A stretch of DNA of 64,000 nucleotides from Streptosporangium sp. NBC_01756. Lineage in GTDB: Bacteria > Actinomycetota > Actinomycetes > Streptosporangiales > Streptosporangiaceae. Where the stretch lies: the NCBI RefSeq assembly GCF_035917975.1, contig NZ_CP109130.1:2170001-2234000 (forward strand), written 5' to 3'. How positions within the stretch are numbered: position 1 is the stretch's first letter; each line of letters opens with the position of its first letter. The notes below the pieces were generated by a model. It made no database searches and was not told the DNA's origin. It worked only from the letters and a program-made list of their open reading frames with translations. A program made the translations under genes and the position numbers. Positions 7,310 through 14,991 of the stretch are shown piece by piece.

Positions 7310-9076
7310 TCAGCCGGGCATCGGCACCCAGGCCCGGAGCCGGGTGCCCTCCCCCGGCCCGCCGGCCAGGTCCAGTCCCCCGCCGAGAGCGGACATCCGA
7401 TCGGCCAGCGGGCCCAGTCCCCCGCAGCCGGCCGCCGCCGGGTCGAACCCCTTCCCGTCGTCGGAGACCACTGCCTGCAACCGCCCACCGGCCTGCGTCA
7501 GCCGTACCTCGATCCGGGAGGCCGCGGCGTGCTTGAGCGCGTTGGCGATCGCCTCGCTCACCGTGAAGTACAGCGCGCCCTCGATCTCGTCGGGAAAACG
7601 CCGTGCCCGCAGCCCCGTATCGGCGGTCACCGTCGTGGCCACCGGCAGGCGCGAGCAGCGCTCCTCGACCGCCTCCACCAGCCCGGCCTGGCTGAGCACG
7701 GACGGGTGGATGCCCGCCGCGAGCTCCCGCAGATCGGTGAGGGTCTGCCGGGCCTGCTCGCGCAGGAGTGCCAGGGCGTCGGGACCGCCACCGGTCGCCC
7801 GGGCCAGCTCCAGCCCGGCGATCAGCGCCACGAGCTGCTGCTGCGCCCCGTCGTGGATGTTGCGCTCGATCCGCCGCCGCTCGGCCTCCTCCGCGTTGAC
7901 CAGCCGGGCCGCCAGCCCGGCGCTCTGGATCGCCAGCCCCACCGGCACCGCCAGCGCCCGGAGCAGACGGCGGTCCTCGGCGGTGAAACGCCCCGCCGTC
8001 CTGGGACCGCACGCGATGTGCCCCAGCCCGGCCGGCACGGTCAGCGCGGCCGCGCCGTCCTCGTCGCCCGACACCACCCGGGTGCCGTCCGCGAGCGCGA
8101 CGGCCGCCCAACGGGCCTCCAGCCCGGCCCGTACGGCTCCCGCCAGCCTGCCCAGCTGCTCCGCCGGCTCGGCCTCCTCCAGTGCCGGCCCCAGCTCCGT
8201 CAGCAGCTCGTCCACCGTCGGCCGGAGGTCGAAGACCAGAAAGATCCGGGAGCCCCTGATCCCCACCCCGATGTCGAGGAGGTTGTGCCGGAACACGGTC
8301 GCGATGATCGCGACGGCCGGCGAGGCCATGGCGCCCAGCAGGCCGAGCCAGGCGCCCAGAGCGAGACCGGTCAGCCCGTAGGCCGCCACCAGCACGGCCC
8401 CGCCGAGGGTTCCCACGACTCCGGCGATCATCCAGCGGAGCCTGCGGCGCTCGGTCGCGGCGCCACGCCGCAGGCGCAGGACCAGGGAGACCAGCACCGA
8501 CAGCGCCACCAGGAAGGCCACGATCTGTCCCAGACCGCCCACGGACGCGGCGACCAGCCCGGCCGACCCACTGAGCCCGAGCGGGTTGCCGCCCGGTACG
8601 GCGGCGTAGACCTCGTCGGGGCTGAGCAGTGCCCCTGCCCACTGCGCGGCCATGGCCGCCCCGGCGACCCAGACACCGGCCCGCCAGCGGCGAGAGGGCA
8701 GCCGCCCGTCGGGGAAGAGGAGGGGGATGAAAATCCAGGTCAGGCCGTAGAAAACGGGGAACAACGAGGTGAGCAGGGCGGCGATGATCGCGAAAGGGCC
8801 GTGGCCGGTGGCGTCCCTGATCAGGAGACCGACGCCGAGGATGCCGAGCCCCAGGCAGTCGGCGGCGGCCAGGAGCAGCCAGCCGTAGACGTTGTCGGGA
8901 CGCCGGACCGCGACGAGCCAGCCGATCGCGGGCAGCGCCAGGCACACCACGATGAACAGCCACTGGCCGAACGGCGCGGGCAGGCCGCTCTCCAGCAACG
9001 CTCCCGCGGTGATACCGGCCATGGCCACCACGGCCGCCGACGCGGCCGGCACACGGGGGAAGAGCGCGGGGGACAT
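7310..9076 (-). CDS. orphan NarL-family sensor histidine kinase
   Basis: A 588-residue membrane sensor kinase. The first ~250 residues hold about seven hydrophobic helices, followed by a GAF-like segment (about 285-395). Next is a HisKA_3 dimerisation domain with ERRRIERNIHDGAQQQ, whose phosphorylatable His is residue 408, and a GHKL ATP-binding domain with SEAIANALKHA, VVSDDGKGFDP and GLGPLADRMSALGG. This architecture normally pairs with a LuxR-type response regulator, but none is adjacent: the neighbour on one side is the convergent WXG100-like gene, on the other a divergent secreted hydrolase. The ATG at 9076 was kept because the membrane region begins at once after it. The signal is unknown. 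Confidence 0.88.
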   Translation of the reverse strand: MSPALFPRVPAASAAVVAMAGITAGALLESGLPAPFGQWLFIVVCLALPAIGWLVAVRRPDNVYGWLLLAAADCLGLGILGVGLLIRDATGHGPFAIIAALLTSLFPVFYGLTWIFIPLLFPDGRLPSRRWRAGVWVAGAAMAAQWAGALLSPDEVYAAVPGGNPLGLSGSAGLVAASVGGLGQIVAFLVALSVLVSLVLRLRRGAATERRRLRWMIAGVVGTLGGAVLVAAYGLTGLALGAWLGLLGAMASPAVAIIATVFRHNLLDIGVGIRGSRIFLVFDLRPTVDELLTELGPALEEAEPAEQLGRLAGAVRAGLEARWAAVALADGTRVVSGDEDGAAALTVPAGLGHIACGPRTAGRFTAEDRRLLRALAVPVGLAIQSAGLAARLVNAEEAERRRIERNIHDGAQQQLVALIAGLELARATGGGPDALALLREQARQTLTDLRELAAGIHPSVLSQAGLVEAVEERCSRLPVATTVTADTGLRARRFPDEIEGALYFTVSEAIANALKHAAASRIEVRLTQAGGRLQAVVSDDGKGFDPAAAGCGGLGPLADRMSALGGGLDLAGGPGEGTRLRAWVPMPG

Positions 9077-9259
9077 GAAACGCAGCCTGACCTGCCAGGG
9101 AGTCGCCGTCTATGGGGTTGTCCGCAAACCTAGTGCAGTCGGCCACACCGTGCGGAACGGAGGGTGGCCGGATGGTACGGCGGTGCGGCCCTGCCTAGTT
9201 TGGAGATCACGGCCACCGCAGGAGACGGCGGTGACGCCCGATCCGACAGAGGAGCTCCC

Positions 9260-10618
9260 ATGCGACTTCCGTTCCGGCAGACCCGCGTCCTGGCCCTCGG
9301 CCTCGCCATGGCGGCCGTCCCCACGGCCGCACTCGTGAGCGGTGCCCCGGCGACGACGGCCGCCGTGGTCACCGCGGCCCCGCAGATCCCCGACAGTCCG
9401 GCCGGCCGGCAGCTGAGCTGGTTCCTCGACGCGGTGCCGAGGGCCCCCATCCCGGCCGCCGAGCTGGAGGAGCACCTCAACGCGGAGTTCCTCAAAGCCA
9501 TTCCGGCCGACGACTTCAACGCGTTCGTCAAGGGCCTGAAGGGTCTGACGCTGGAGAAGCTGACCACCGTCCAGCCCACGACACTGGTCGGCCTGGCGTC
9601 GGTCGGCGGGCACACCTACGTCCTCACCATCGCGGTGGACGGCGAGGGCAGGATCAACGCGCTCCGCCTGGACCCCGGGCCGGCGCCCGTCCCTCCGGCT
9701 CCGTCGAGCTGGACCCGGTTCGACGCCCGGCTGAAGAAGGCCGCGCCCGAGACCGGCTCCGTCACCGCCGAGATCGATACCCGGGGCCGCTGCGAGGTCG
9801 TCCACGGCAAGGCGGCGGACAAGCCCCGGCCGCTGGCCTCGATCTTCAAGCTCTACGTGCTGGGCGCGGTGGCCGAGAAGATCCGCGACGGCGGGCTGAG
9901 CTGGGACACCAAACTCACGATCAAGCCCGAATGGAAGAGCACCGGCCAGGGCGGCCTGGTCGACCGGCCCGACAACAGCACCACCACGGTCCACGAGGCG
10001 GCGAAGCTGATGATCTCGATCAGTGACAACACCGCCGCCGACATCCTCATCCACACGGTCGGGCGCAAGGCCGTCGAAGCCAAGGTGCGTGCGTGGTCCG
10101 GCCACGCCAAGGAGAACATCCCCTTCCTCACCACGCGCGAGTTGTTCCTGCTCAAGGGTGTGAACTATCCCGCGCAGGCCAAGGCCTACCTCGCGCTCAG
10201 CCCCGCGAGGAAGCTCGACTATCTCCAGAAGACGGTCGCCGGGCAGTCGCTGTCGGACATCAAGGTGTGGACCACGCCTCGCGAGAACGACACGCTGGAG
10301 TGGTTCGGCTCCCCGCGTGACGTCTGCCGCGCCTACGCGGGCCTGGTGAAACTGAACTCCAAGCAGCTGAACGAGACCCTGGCGGCCAACGACGGCAGCC
10401 TCAAGCTCGACCCGGCGAGGTGGCCGACCGTCTGGTTCAAGGGAGGCTCCGAGGTCGGACTGCTGAACATGAGTTACCTCGCCCGCTCCGCCAAGGGGAG
10501 GGTCTACGTCGTCACCACCCTGACCGCCGACCCCAAGGCCGCGATCGACGAGAACACGGCGGCTCCCGAGCTCATCTCGCTGAGCCGGGGCGCGTTCGCA
10601 CTGGTCAAGACGGGATAG
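9260..10618 (+). CDS. secreted class A beta-lactamase-fold serine hydrolase (LpqF/Cpe-like)
   Basis: A 452-residue exported protein with an N-terminal signal sequence, a ~100-residue NTF2/steroid-isomerase-like domain (about 55-145) and a C-terminal beta-lactamase-fold domain. The serine-enzyme motifs are Ser194 in ASIFK (SxxK), SDN at 255-257, and KGG at 394-396 replacing KTG. The two-domain layout matches mycobacterial LpqF and the ORF12 protein of clavulanic acid clusters, which have weak or no beta-lactamase activity. The start ATG 9260 is preferred because GAGGAG lies just upstream and the signal peptide begins there. Likely a cell-surface esterase, peptidoglycan or antibiotic-related hydrolase. 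Confidence 0.8.
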   Translation: MRLPFRQTRVLALGLAMAAVPTAALVSGAPATTAAVVTAAPQIPDSPAGRQLSWFLDAVPRAPIPAAELEEHLNAEFLKAIPADDFNAFVKGLKGLTLEKLTTVQPTTLVGLASVGGHTYVLTIAVDGEGRINALRLDPGPAPVPPAPSSWTRFDARLKKAAPETGSVTAEIDTRGRCEVVHGKAADKPRPLASIFKLYVLGAVAEKIRDGGLSWDTKLTIKPEWKSTGQGGLVDRPDNSTTTVHEAAKLMISISDNTAADILIHTVGRKAVEAKVRAWSGHAKENIPFLTTRELFLLKGVNYPAQAKAYLALSPARKLDYLQKTVAGQSLSDIKVWTTPRENDTLEWFGSPRDVCRAYAGLVKLNSKQLNETLAANDGSLKLDPARWPTVWFKGGSEVGLLNMSYLARSAKGRVYVVTTLTADPKAAIDENTAAPELISLSRGAFALVKTG

Positions 10619-10732
10619 CCGGACGGGCGCCGGGACGCGTCCCACCGGCTCCGGGCTGTTCCGGGAGCGCGTGGCTCGGCCTGGAGTCGGGGCCGCAGCG
10701 TCTCTGGCGCCGCGGCCTCCCGGCGATGGAAT

Positions 10733-10762
10733 AGTTGAAGAATCAACTGAGTTGACGTCAAC
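10733..10762 (+). promoter_or_regulatory. double palindrome upstream of the pirin gene
   Basis: AGTTGA-AGAA-TCAACT (10733-10748, perfect 6-bp arms) is followed 2 bases later by the perfect 12-bp palindrome GTTGACGTCAAC (10751-10762). The two share the TTGA/TCAA half-site, as expected for tandem binding by a MarR-type or similar dimeric repressor. The site ends 23 bases before the pirin ATG; AGAAGGAGCC lies between. Confidence 0.65.
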
Positions 10763-10785
10763 GAATTCCACAGAAGGAGCCTCAG

Positions 10786-11772
10786 ATGCCCGCCGTGACC
10801 GTAGAGAACCCGCTGACCCTGCCCCGCCTGCCCCAGCCGCTCGACGCGGGGCGTGAGCGCGAGGTGCTGACCGTGACGACCGCGCCCAGCGGCTTCGAGG
10901 GCGAGGGCTTCCCCGTCCGCAAGGCCCTGGCGACGATCAAGCCTCAGTATCTCGACCCGTTCATCATGATGGACCAGATGGGCGAGGTGGACTACGCACC
11001 GGGCGAGCCCAAGGGCACCCCCTGGCACCCGCACCGGGGCTTCGAGACCGTCACCTACATGATCGACGGCGTGATGGATCATGCCGACTCCCATGGCGGC
11101 GGCGGCACGATCTCCGACGGCGACACCCAGTGGATGACCGCCGGCGGCGGCATCCTGCACAAGGAGGCGCCCCCGGAGTGGCTGGTCCAGAAGGGCGGCC
11201 TGTTCCACGGCATCCAGCTCTGGGTCAACCTGCCGGGCAAGGAGAAGATGGTCGAGCCGAAATATCAGGATATCGGCAGGTCCAACGTCGTCCTGCTCAG
11301 CAGCCACGACGGCGGAGCACTGGTCCGGCTGATCGCGGGCGAAGTCGGCGAGTTCAGCGGCCCCGGAAGCACCCGGACGCCGATCACCCTGCTGCACGCC
11401 TCCCTCAGCCCCGATTCCCGGCTCACGCTGCCCTGGCGCAAGGACTTCAACGCGCTGGCCTACGTCCTGTCGGGACGGGGCGCGGCCGGCGCCGACAGGC
11501 AGCCGATCGAGTCGGGCCAGCTCGCGGTCTTCGACGGCTTCGGCACCGTGCCCGGCCTCGGGACCGATGGTGAGACCCTCACCCTGTGGGCGTCCGGGAC
11601 CCAGGAGAGCCGCAGCCCCAACCTGGAGGTCATCGTGCTCGGCGGCCGTCCGATCGGCGAGCCGGTCGCACACTACGGCCCGTTCGTGATGAACACCCAG
11701 GAGGAGCTCGTCAAGGCGTTCGAGGACTACCAGGCAGGACGTCTCGGCACCGTCCCCGCCGGCCACGCCTGA
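10786..11772 (+). CDS. pirin family protein
   Basis: A 328-residue bicupin. The N-terminal cupin carries the metal-binding motif of pirins: PWHPHRGFETVTY with HxH (about 81-93), and the later H and E residues in GGILHKEAPPEW. This is the set that binds iron and gives some members quercetin 2,3-dioxygenase activity; others act as redox-sensing co-regulators. The C-terminal pirin domain ends with GPFVMNTQEELVKAFEDYQAGR. AAGGAG precedes the ATG. It is a single-gene unit with a double-palindromic operator and no regulator next to it. Cytoplasmic; the physiological role is not deducible from the sequence. Confidence 0.92.
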   Translation: MPAVTVENPLTLPRLPQPLDAGREREVLTVTTAPSGFEGEGFPVRKALATIKPQYLDPFIMMDQMGEVDYAPGEPKGTPWHPHRGFETVTYMIDGVMDHADSHGGGGTISDGDTQWMTAGGGILHKEAPPEWLVQKGGLFHGIQLWVNLPGKEKMVEPKYQDIGRSNVVLLSSHDGGALVRLIAGEVGEFSGPGSTRTPITLLHASLSPDSRLTLPWRKDFNALAYVLSGRGAAGADRQPIESGQLAVFDGFGTVPGLGTDGETLTLWASGTQESRSPNLEVIVLGGRPIGEPVAHYGPFVMNTQEELVKAFEDYQAGRLGTVPAGHA

Positions 11773-11818
11773 TCCCGGCCGCCTCGGGCCAGGTCACAGC
11801 AGCCCGTGATACAGCCTC

Positions 11819-12049
11819 CTACGAAGCAAGGTATCGAGCCCACTCCCGGATCCGCAGGGCCTCTTCCTGCTCGGCAGGGTCGGCGGCGATCTCGGCGGAC
11901 TCTATGCGCATCCGTTCTTGCATGGTGGTGAACCACGCGAGATGGATGGCCTTGCGGACGACTTCCGAGATCGATTCGCCCATCTCCTCGGCAATCTGCT
12001 CCAGCTCTCTGCGCGCCTTCTCGTCAAGGCGCACCGTCACCGTCGTCAT
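11819..12049 (-). CDS. solitary ribbon-helix-helix antitoxin-like protein
   Basis: A 76-residue protein opening with MTTVTVRLDEKARRELEQIA and ISEVVRKAIH, the beta-strand plus two helices of the CopG/Arc ribbon-helix-helix fold found in VapB-like antitoxins and small repressors. The rest is a charged helical tail. A near-perfect TGTA-A-TACA inverted repeat (12057-12065) sits directly upstream and could be its own operator. No toxin follows: the gene ends 47 bases from the convergent pirin gene, and no PIN or RelE-like frame is present on either side. It may be an orphan antitoxin, a remnant, or a stand-alone regulator. Confidence 0.75.
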   Translation of the reverse strand: MTTVTVRLDEKARRELEQIAEEMGESISEVVRKAIHLAWFTTMQERMRIESAEIAADPAEQEEALRIREWARYLAS

Positions 12050-12105
12050 GTCGTCATGTAATACAGATTGTCTTACCCCTGGCGCGGGTCGGAATAGCGG
12101 TCGGC

Positions 12106-12672
12106 CTACTGTTCGGTGAGGGAGACGCAGGCGACGCGGGGGCCCGCGGTGCCCGCGTCGGCTCCGGTCTTCACGGTCGGCTGGGCGTGGATCACCAGGG
12201 AATGGGGCACCCGGCCGGGAGCGAACGCCCAGTCCTGCTTGGCGGTGGCGGTGGCGGTGCCCTGGTCGTCGGTGGTGAAGTCCAGCCACACCTCGTTGGT
12301 GGCGCTCGCGTGGCTGTGGACATGCTGGTAGTGCGGGCCCGAGTCGTCGGGCTTGAGCCCGCAGGGGTCGACGTGCAGGTGCGCGCCGTAGGTCCGGTTG
12401 GGCAGCAGCCCCCCGACCGTGACCGTGGAGTTGGCGAGCACCGCCCCCGACTCGGCCACGACCTCGGCCGAGGCTCCCAGCGGCGCCAGCTTGGCGTTGT
12501 AGGTGACGGCCGACGCCTTGGGCATCGGCTTGGTGAGCGTGCCGCCTCCGGCGAGGCGGACGCCGGTGGGGCTCGGATCATGTGCGACCGGGTGGGTGGT
12601 GACCGTCGTCGACTGGCCACCACAGGCCACACTCAGCAGACCGACGGCGGCGAGAGCCACGAGAACGCGCAT
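12106..12672 (-). CDS. SodC-like (Cu/Zn superoxide dismutase family) lipoprotein
   Basis: A 188-residue exported lipoprotein: signal peptide MRVLVALAAVGLLSVACGG with lipobox LSVAC, then a SodC-like beta-barrel. The copper-type histidines are recognisable (GAHLHVDPCG, HYQHVHSHA, and a later HSLVIHAQP), and the two cysteines that normally form the disulfide are present. The segment that should carry the zinc aspartate (GDLGN in enzymes) instead reads NEVWLDF, so metal binding and activity may differ; many actinobacterial members are annotated only as superoxide dismutase family. The ATG at 12672 has AAGGAG about 8 bases upstream. Confidence 0.8.
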   Translation of the reverse strand: MRVLVALAAVGLLSVACGGQSTTVTTHPVAHDPSPTGVRLAGGGTLTKPMPKASAVTYNAKLAPLGASAEVVAESGAVLANSTVTVGGLLPNRTYGAHLHVDPCGLKPDDSGPHYQHVHSHASATNEVWLDFTTDDQGTATATAKQDWAFAPGRVPHSLVIHAQPTVKTGADAGTAGPRVACVSLTEQ

Positions 12673-12799
12673 CCAACATCTCCTTGACCAGACATGGACC
12701 AGACACGGCGAGCAGGAATCCACTGTAACGAGTGATCAAGCGATCACAGTGGGTATTCGCATTGTCGGATTCGTGCGAGTCCCGTGGCCCTCGGGTCGG

Positions 12800-13090
12800 T
12801 CAGGTGTGGGATGCGGCGATCTCGTCGATGCGGGCGGCGAGGGTGAAGTCCATTTCGGTCAGGCCGCCTGCGTCGTGGGTGGAAAGGGCCAGGTGGAGGG
12901 TGCGCCAGCGGATGTCGATGTCGGGGTGATGGTTGAGCTTCTCCGCCTCGACGGCGATCTCGTCGACGATGCGGATCGCGGTCGGGAAGTCGGAGGCTTT
13001 GATCGTGCGACGGATCTCGTCGCCTTCGCGTCGCCATTCGGGCACGTCGGCCAGGCTCCGGTCCACCGCGGAGTCGTCAAGCAGGTCCAT
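12800..13090 (-). CDS. 4a-hydroxytetrahydrobiopterin dehydratase (PCD/DCoH)
   Basis: A 96-residue protein, the usual size for pterin-4a-carbinolamine dehydratase. It contains the catalytic motif KLNHHPDIDIRW (the HH...H set that dehydrates the pterin), preceded by FPTAIRIVDEIAVEAE and followed by LHLALSTHDAGGLTEMD. The enzyme recycles the cofactor of aromatic amino acid hydroxylases. None is encoded nearby, so it may serve elsewhere or in molybdopterin or other pterin chemistry. The ATG is the first in frame. It stands between the SodC-like gene and the sugar transporter operon on the same strand. Confidence 0.9.
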   Translation of the reverse strand: MDLLDDSAVDRSLADVPEWRREGDEIRRTIKASDFPTAIRIVDEIAVEAEKLNHHPDIDIRWRTLHLALSTHDAGGLTEMDFTLAARIDEIAASHT

Positions 13091-13168
13091 CGGTCCAGGA
13101 CATCACGTCTCCCGCCGACACGCCAGGCAGGGTCGGCCCGCCGCGCCGCGTCATCGGCCGGGCGGTGC

Positions 13169-14074
13169 TCACTTCACCGCGCCGGAGGTGAGACCCGACT
13201 GGATCTGGCGCTGGAAGATGATGTAGACGATCATGACTGGGATGATCGACATGCTCAGCGCGGCGAACATGCCCGGCCAGTCGGCCTCGTAGCCGGCGTT
13301 GGTGGAGATGTTCGCGACCCCCTGGGTGATCAGCCACTTGTCCTCGACGTTGCCGGTCAGCAGCACGATCGGCAGCAGGTACTGGTTCCACTGGCCCAGG
13401 ATGTTGAAGATCGTGATGCTGATCAGGCCGGGCCGGGCCATCGGCACCATGATCTGGAAGAACGTCCGGGTGTGGGAGCAGCCGTCCATCATCGCCGCCT
13501 CGGCCACCGAGGTGGGCAGCGTCTTGAAGAACGCCGACAGGAAGAAGACGGTGAACGGCAGCGAGTAGGCGGTGTAGACCAGGATCACCCCGAGGTGGGT
13601 GTCGATCAGGCCGAGATTCTTGACCACGAAGAACAGCGGGACCAGGGCGAGGAAGACCGGGAAGGTCATACCCGAGACGAACAGGAAGTAGATCGCCCGG
13701 TTGCCGGGGAAGGTGTACCGGGCCAGGACATAGGCGGCCATCGAGCCCAGCAGCATGGTCGCGGCCGTGCTGCACACCACGACGAAGACGGTGTTCAGCA
13801 GGTACTGGCCGATGTGGGCCTTCTCCCAGGCCCTGCCCCAGGAGTCCCAGCCCAGGGAGGCCGGCAGCGTGATGGGGTCGCCGAAGATCTCGGCGTTGGT
13901 CTTGAAGGAGGCCAGGAACGTCCACAGGATCGGGCCGATGATCAGGATCGCCCAGACCAGCAGCGCGAGGTGGGACAGGGAGCCGAAGACGCCCAGCGGG
14001 CTCCTCCGCCGCTTCGGCCGGCCGTGGGCGGTGCCCGGCCGGGTGGCCGGCTTGCCGGCCGTGTCCGTTGCCAT
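13169..14074 (-). CDS. carbohydrate ABC transporter permease (NgcG-like)
   Basis: A 301-residue inner-membrane permease with six predicted helices and the MalG-type EAA loop EAAMMDGCSHTRTFFQIMVP (about residues 197-216). It follows its partner permease with an ATGA overlap (14072-14076), so the two are coupled. The binding protein two genes upstream belongs to the N-acetylglucosamine/diacetylchitobiose type, so this subunit likely imports GlcNAc or (GlcNAc)2. No ATPase gene is present. In streptomycetes one shared ATPase, MsiK, energises several sugar importers, and that is the probable arrangement here. Confidence 0.88.
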   Translation of the reverse strand: MATDTAGKPATRPGTAHGRPKRRRSPLGVFGSLSHLALLVWAILIIGPILWTFLASFKTNAEIFGDPITLPASLGWDSWGRAWEKAHIGQYLLNTVFVVVCSTAATMLLGSMAAYVLARYTFPGNRAIYFLFVSGMTFPVFLALVPLFFVVKNLGLIDTHLGVILVYTAYSLPFTVFFLSAFFKTLPTSVAEAAMMDGCSHTRTFFQIMVPMARPGLISITIFNILGQWNQYLLPIVLLTGNVEDKWLITQGVANISTNAGYEADWPGMFAALSMSIIPVMIVYIIFQRQIQSGLTSGAVK

Positions 14075-14985
14075 CAGAACTCGATCCTCTCGCGCCGGGT
14101 GACGCGCAGGGTGAGCGCCGCGAACGTGATGGTCATGAAGAACAGCGCCACGCCCATCGCCGACGCGTAACCGAACTTGGAGAAGTTGAACGCGGTCCGC
14201 CAGATCTCCATCGGAAGCACCGTCGTGGAGTTGTCGGGGCCGCCGCGGTCGACCGAGAGCACCTGGACCAGCGCGAAGCAGTCGAAGGCGGCGATGCCCA
14301 GGTAGACCCAGGCGACCTGCATGGTGTCCCACAGCAGCGGGAGCGTGATCTTGAAGAACAGGGTGAAGCGGCCCGCGCCGTCCAGCGCGGCGGCCTCGAA
14401 CACGTCGCTGGGAATGGAGGACATGCCCGCCGAGAACAGGACCACGTAGAAGCCGACGGCCTGCCAGACGACCACGCCGATGATCGACCACAGGGCGAGA
14501 CCGGGCTCGATGAGCCAGCCGACCGGCTCGATTCCGATCTTGCCGAGCAGGCCGTTGATCACGCCGGACCCGTCCGGGCGGTAGATCGTCTGGAAGAGCA
14601 CGCCGACGATGGCGACGGCCAGGACCTGGGGCAGGAAGAAGATCACGCGGTAGACCTGCGAGCCGCCGATCCCGGTCATCCTGCCGCCCCGCTGCCCGCC
14701 GCCCAGATTGAGCAGGAAGGAGAAGAACAACGCGATCACGATGGTGACCAGCGGCATGGCGAGTAGCAGGACACCGTGGTGACGCACCGCCGCCCAGAAG
14801 ACCTCATCGTCCAGCAGACGGGAGAAGTTCTCCAGGCCGATGAAGCGGGGATTCGCCGAGACGCCCTTCCAGTCGGTCAGCGAGATGTAGAAAGCCTGGA
14901 GGTACGGGCTGACCACGAAGACGACGTAGAGGAGCACCGGCGCGGCGAGAAAGCCGATGATGAACGGATACCTGCCATGCCGCAT
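14074..14985 (-). CDS. carbohydrate ABC transporter permease (NgcF-like)
   Basis: A 303-residue MalF-type permease with six predicted helices and EAA loop EAAALDGAGRFTLFFKITLP (about 209-228). The start ATG lies 6 bases after the stop of the binding-protein gene, and the end overlaps the next permease by ATGA. With the binding protein it forms a sugar importer; substrate is inferred from the binding protein. No unusual features. Confidence 0.88.
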   Translation of the reverse strand: MRHGRYPFIIGFLAAPVLLYVVFVVSPYLQAFYISLTDWKGVSANPRFIGLENFSRLLDDEVFWAAVRHHGVLLLAMPLVTIVIALFFSFLLNLGGGQRGGRMTGIGGSQVYRVIFFLPQVLAVAIVGVLFQTIYRPDGSGVINGLLGKIGIEPVGWLIEPGLALWSIIGVVVWQAVGFYVVLFSAGMSSIPSDVFEAAALDGAGRFTLFFKITLPLLWDTMQVAWVYLGIAAFDCFALVQVLSVDRGGPDNSTTVLPMEIWRTAFNFSKFGYASAMGVALFFMTITFAALTLRVTRRERIEF

Positions 14986-14991
14986 CGGGAC

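Noticed and set aside
6230-9146. Very long open frames on both strands (each about 966 codons) across the WXG100-like genes and the sensor kinase
   Set aside because: They lie in other frames of clearly recognised genes, have low-complexity Arg/Gly/Pro/Gln-rich translations and no ribosome-binding sites. They result from high GC content.
11819-12049. Complete toxin-antitoxin pair at the RHH gene
   Set aside because: No PIN, RelE or other toxin frame lies on either side; only the antitoxin-like gene can be supported.
12503-14170. 555-codon plus-strand frame over the permease genes
   Set aside because: Antisense shadow of the NgcG-like gene and neighbours; composition typical of GC-rich antisense frames.
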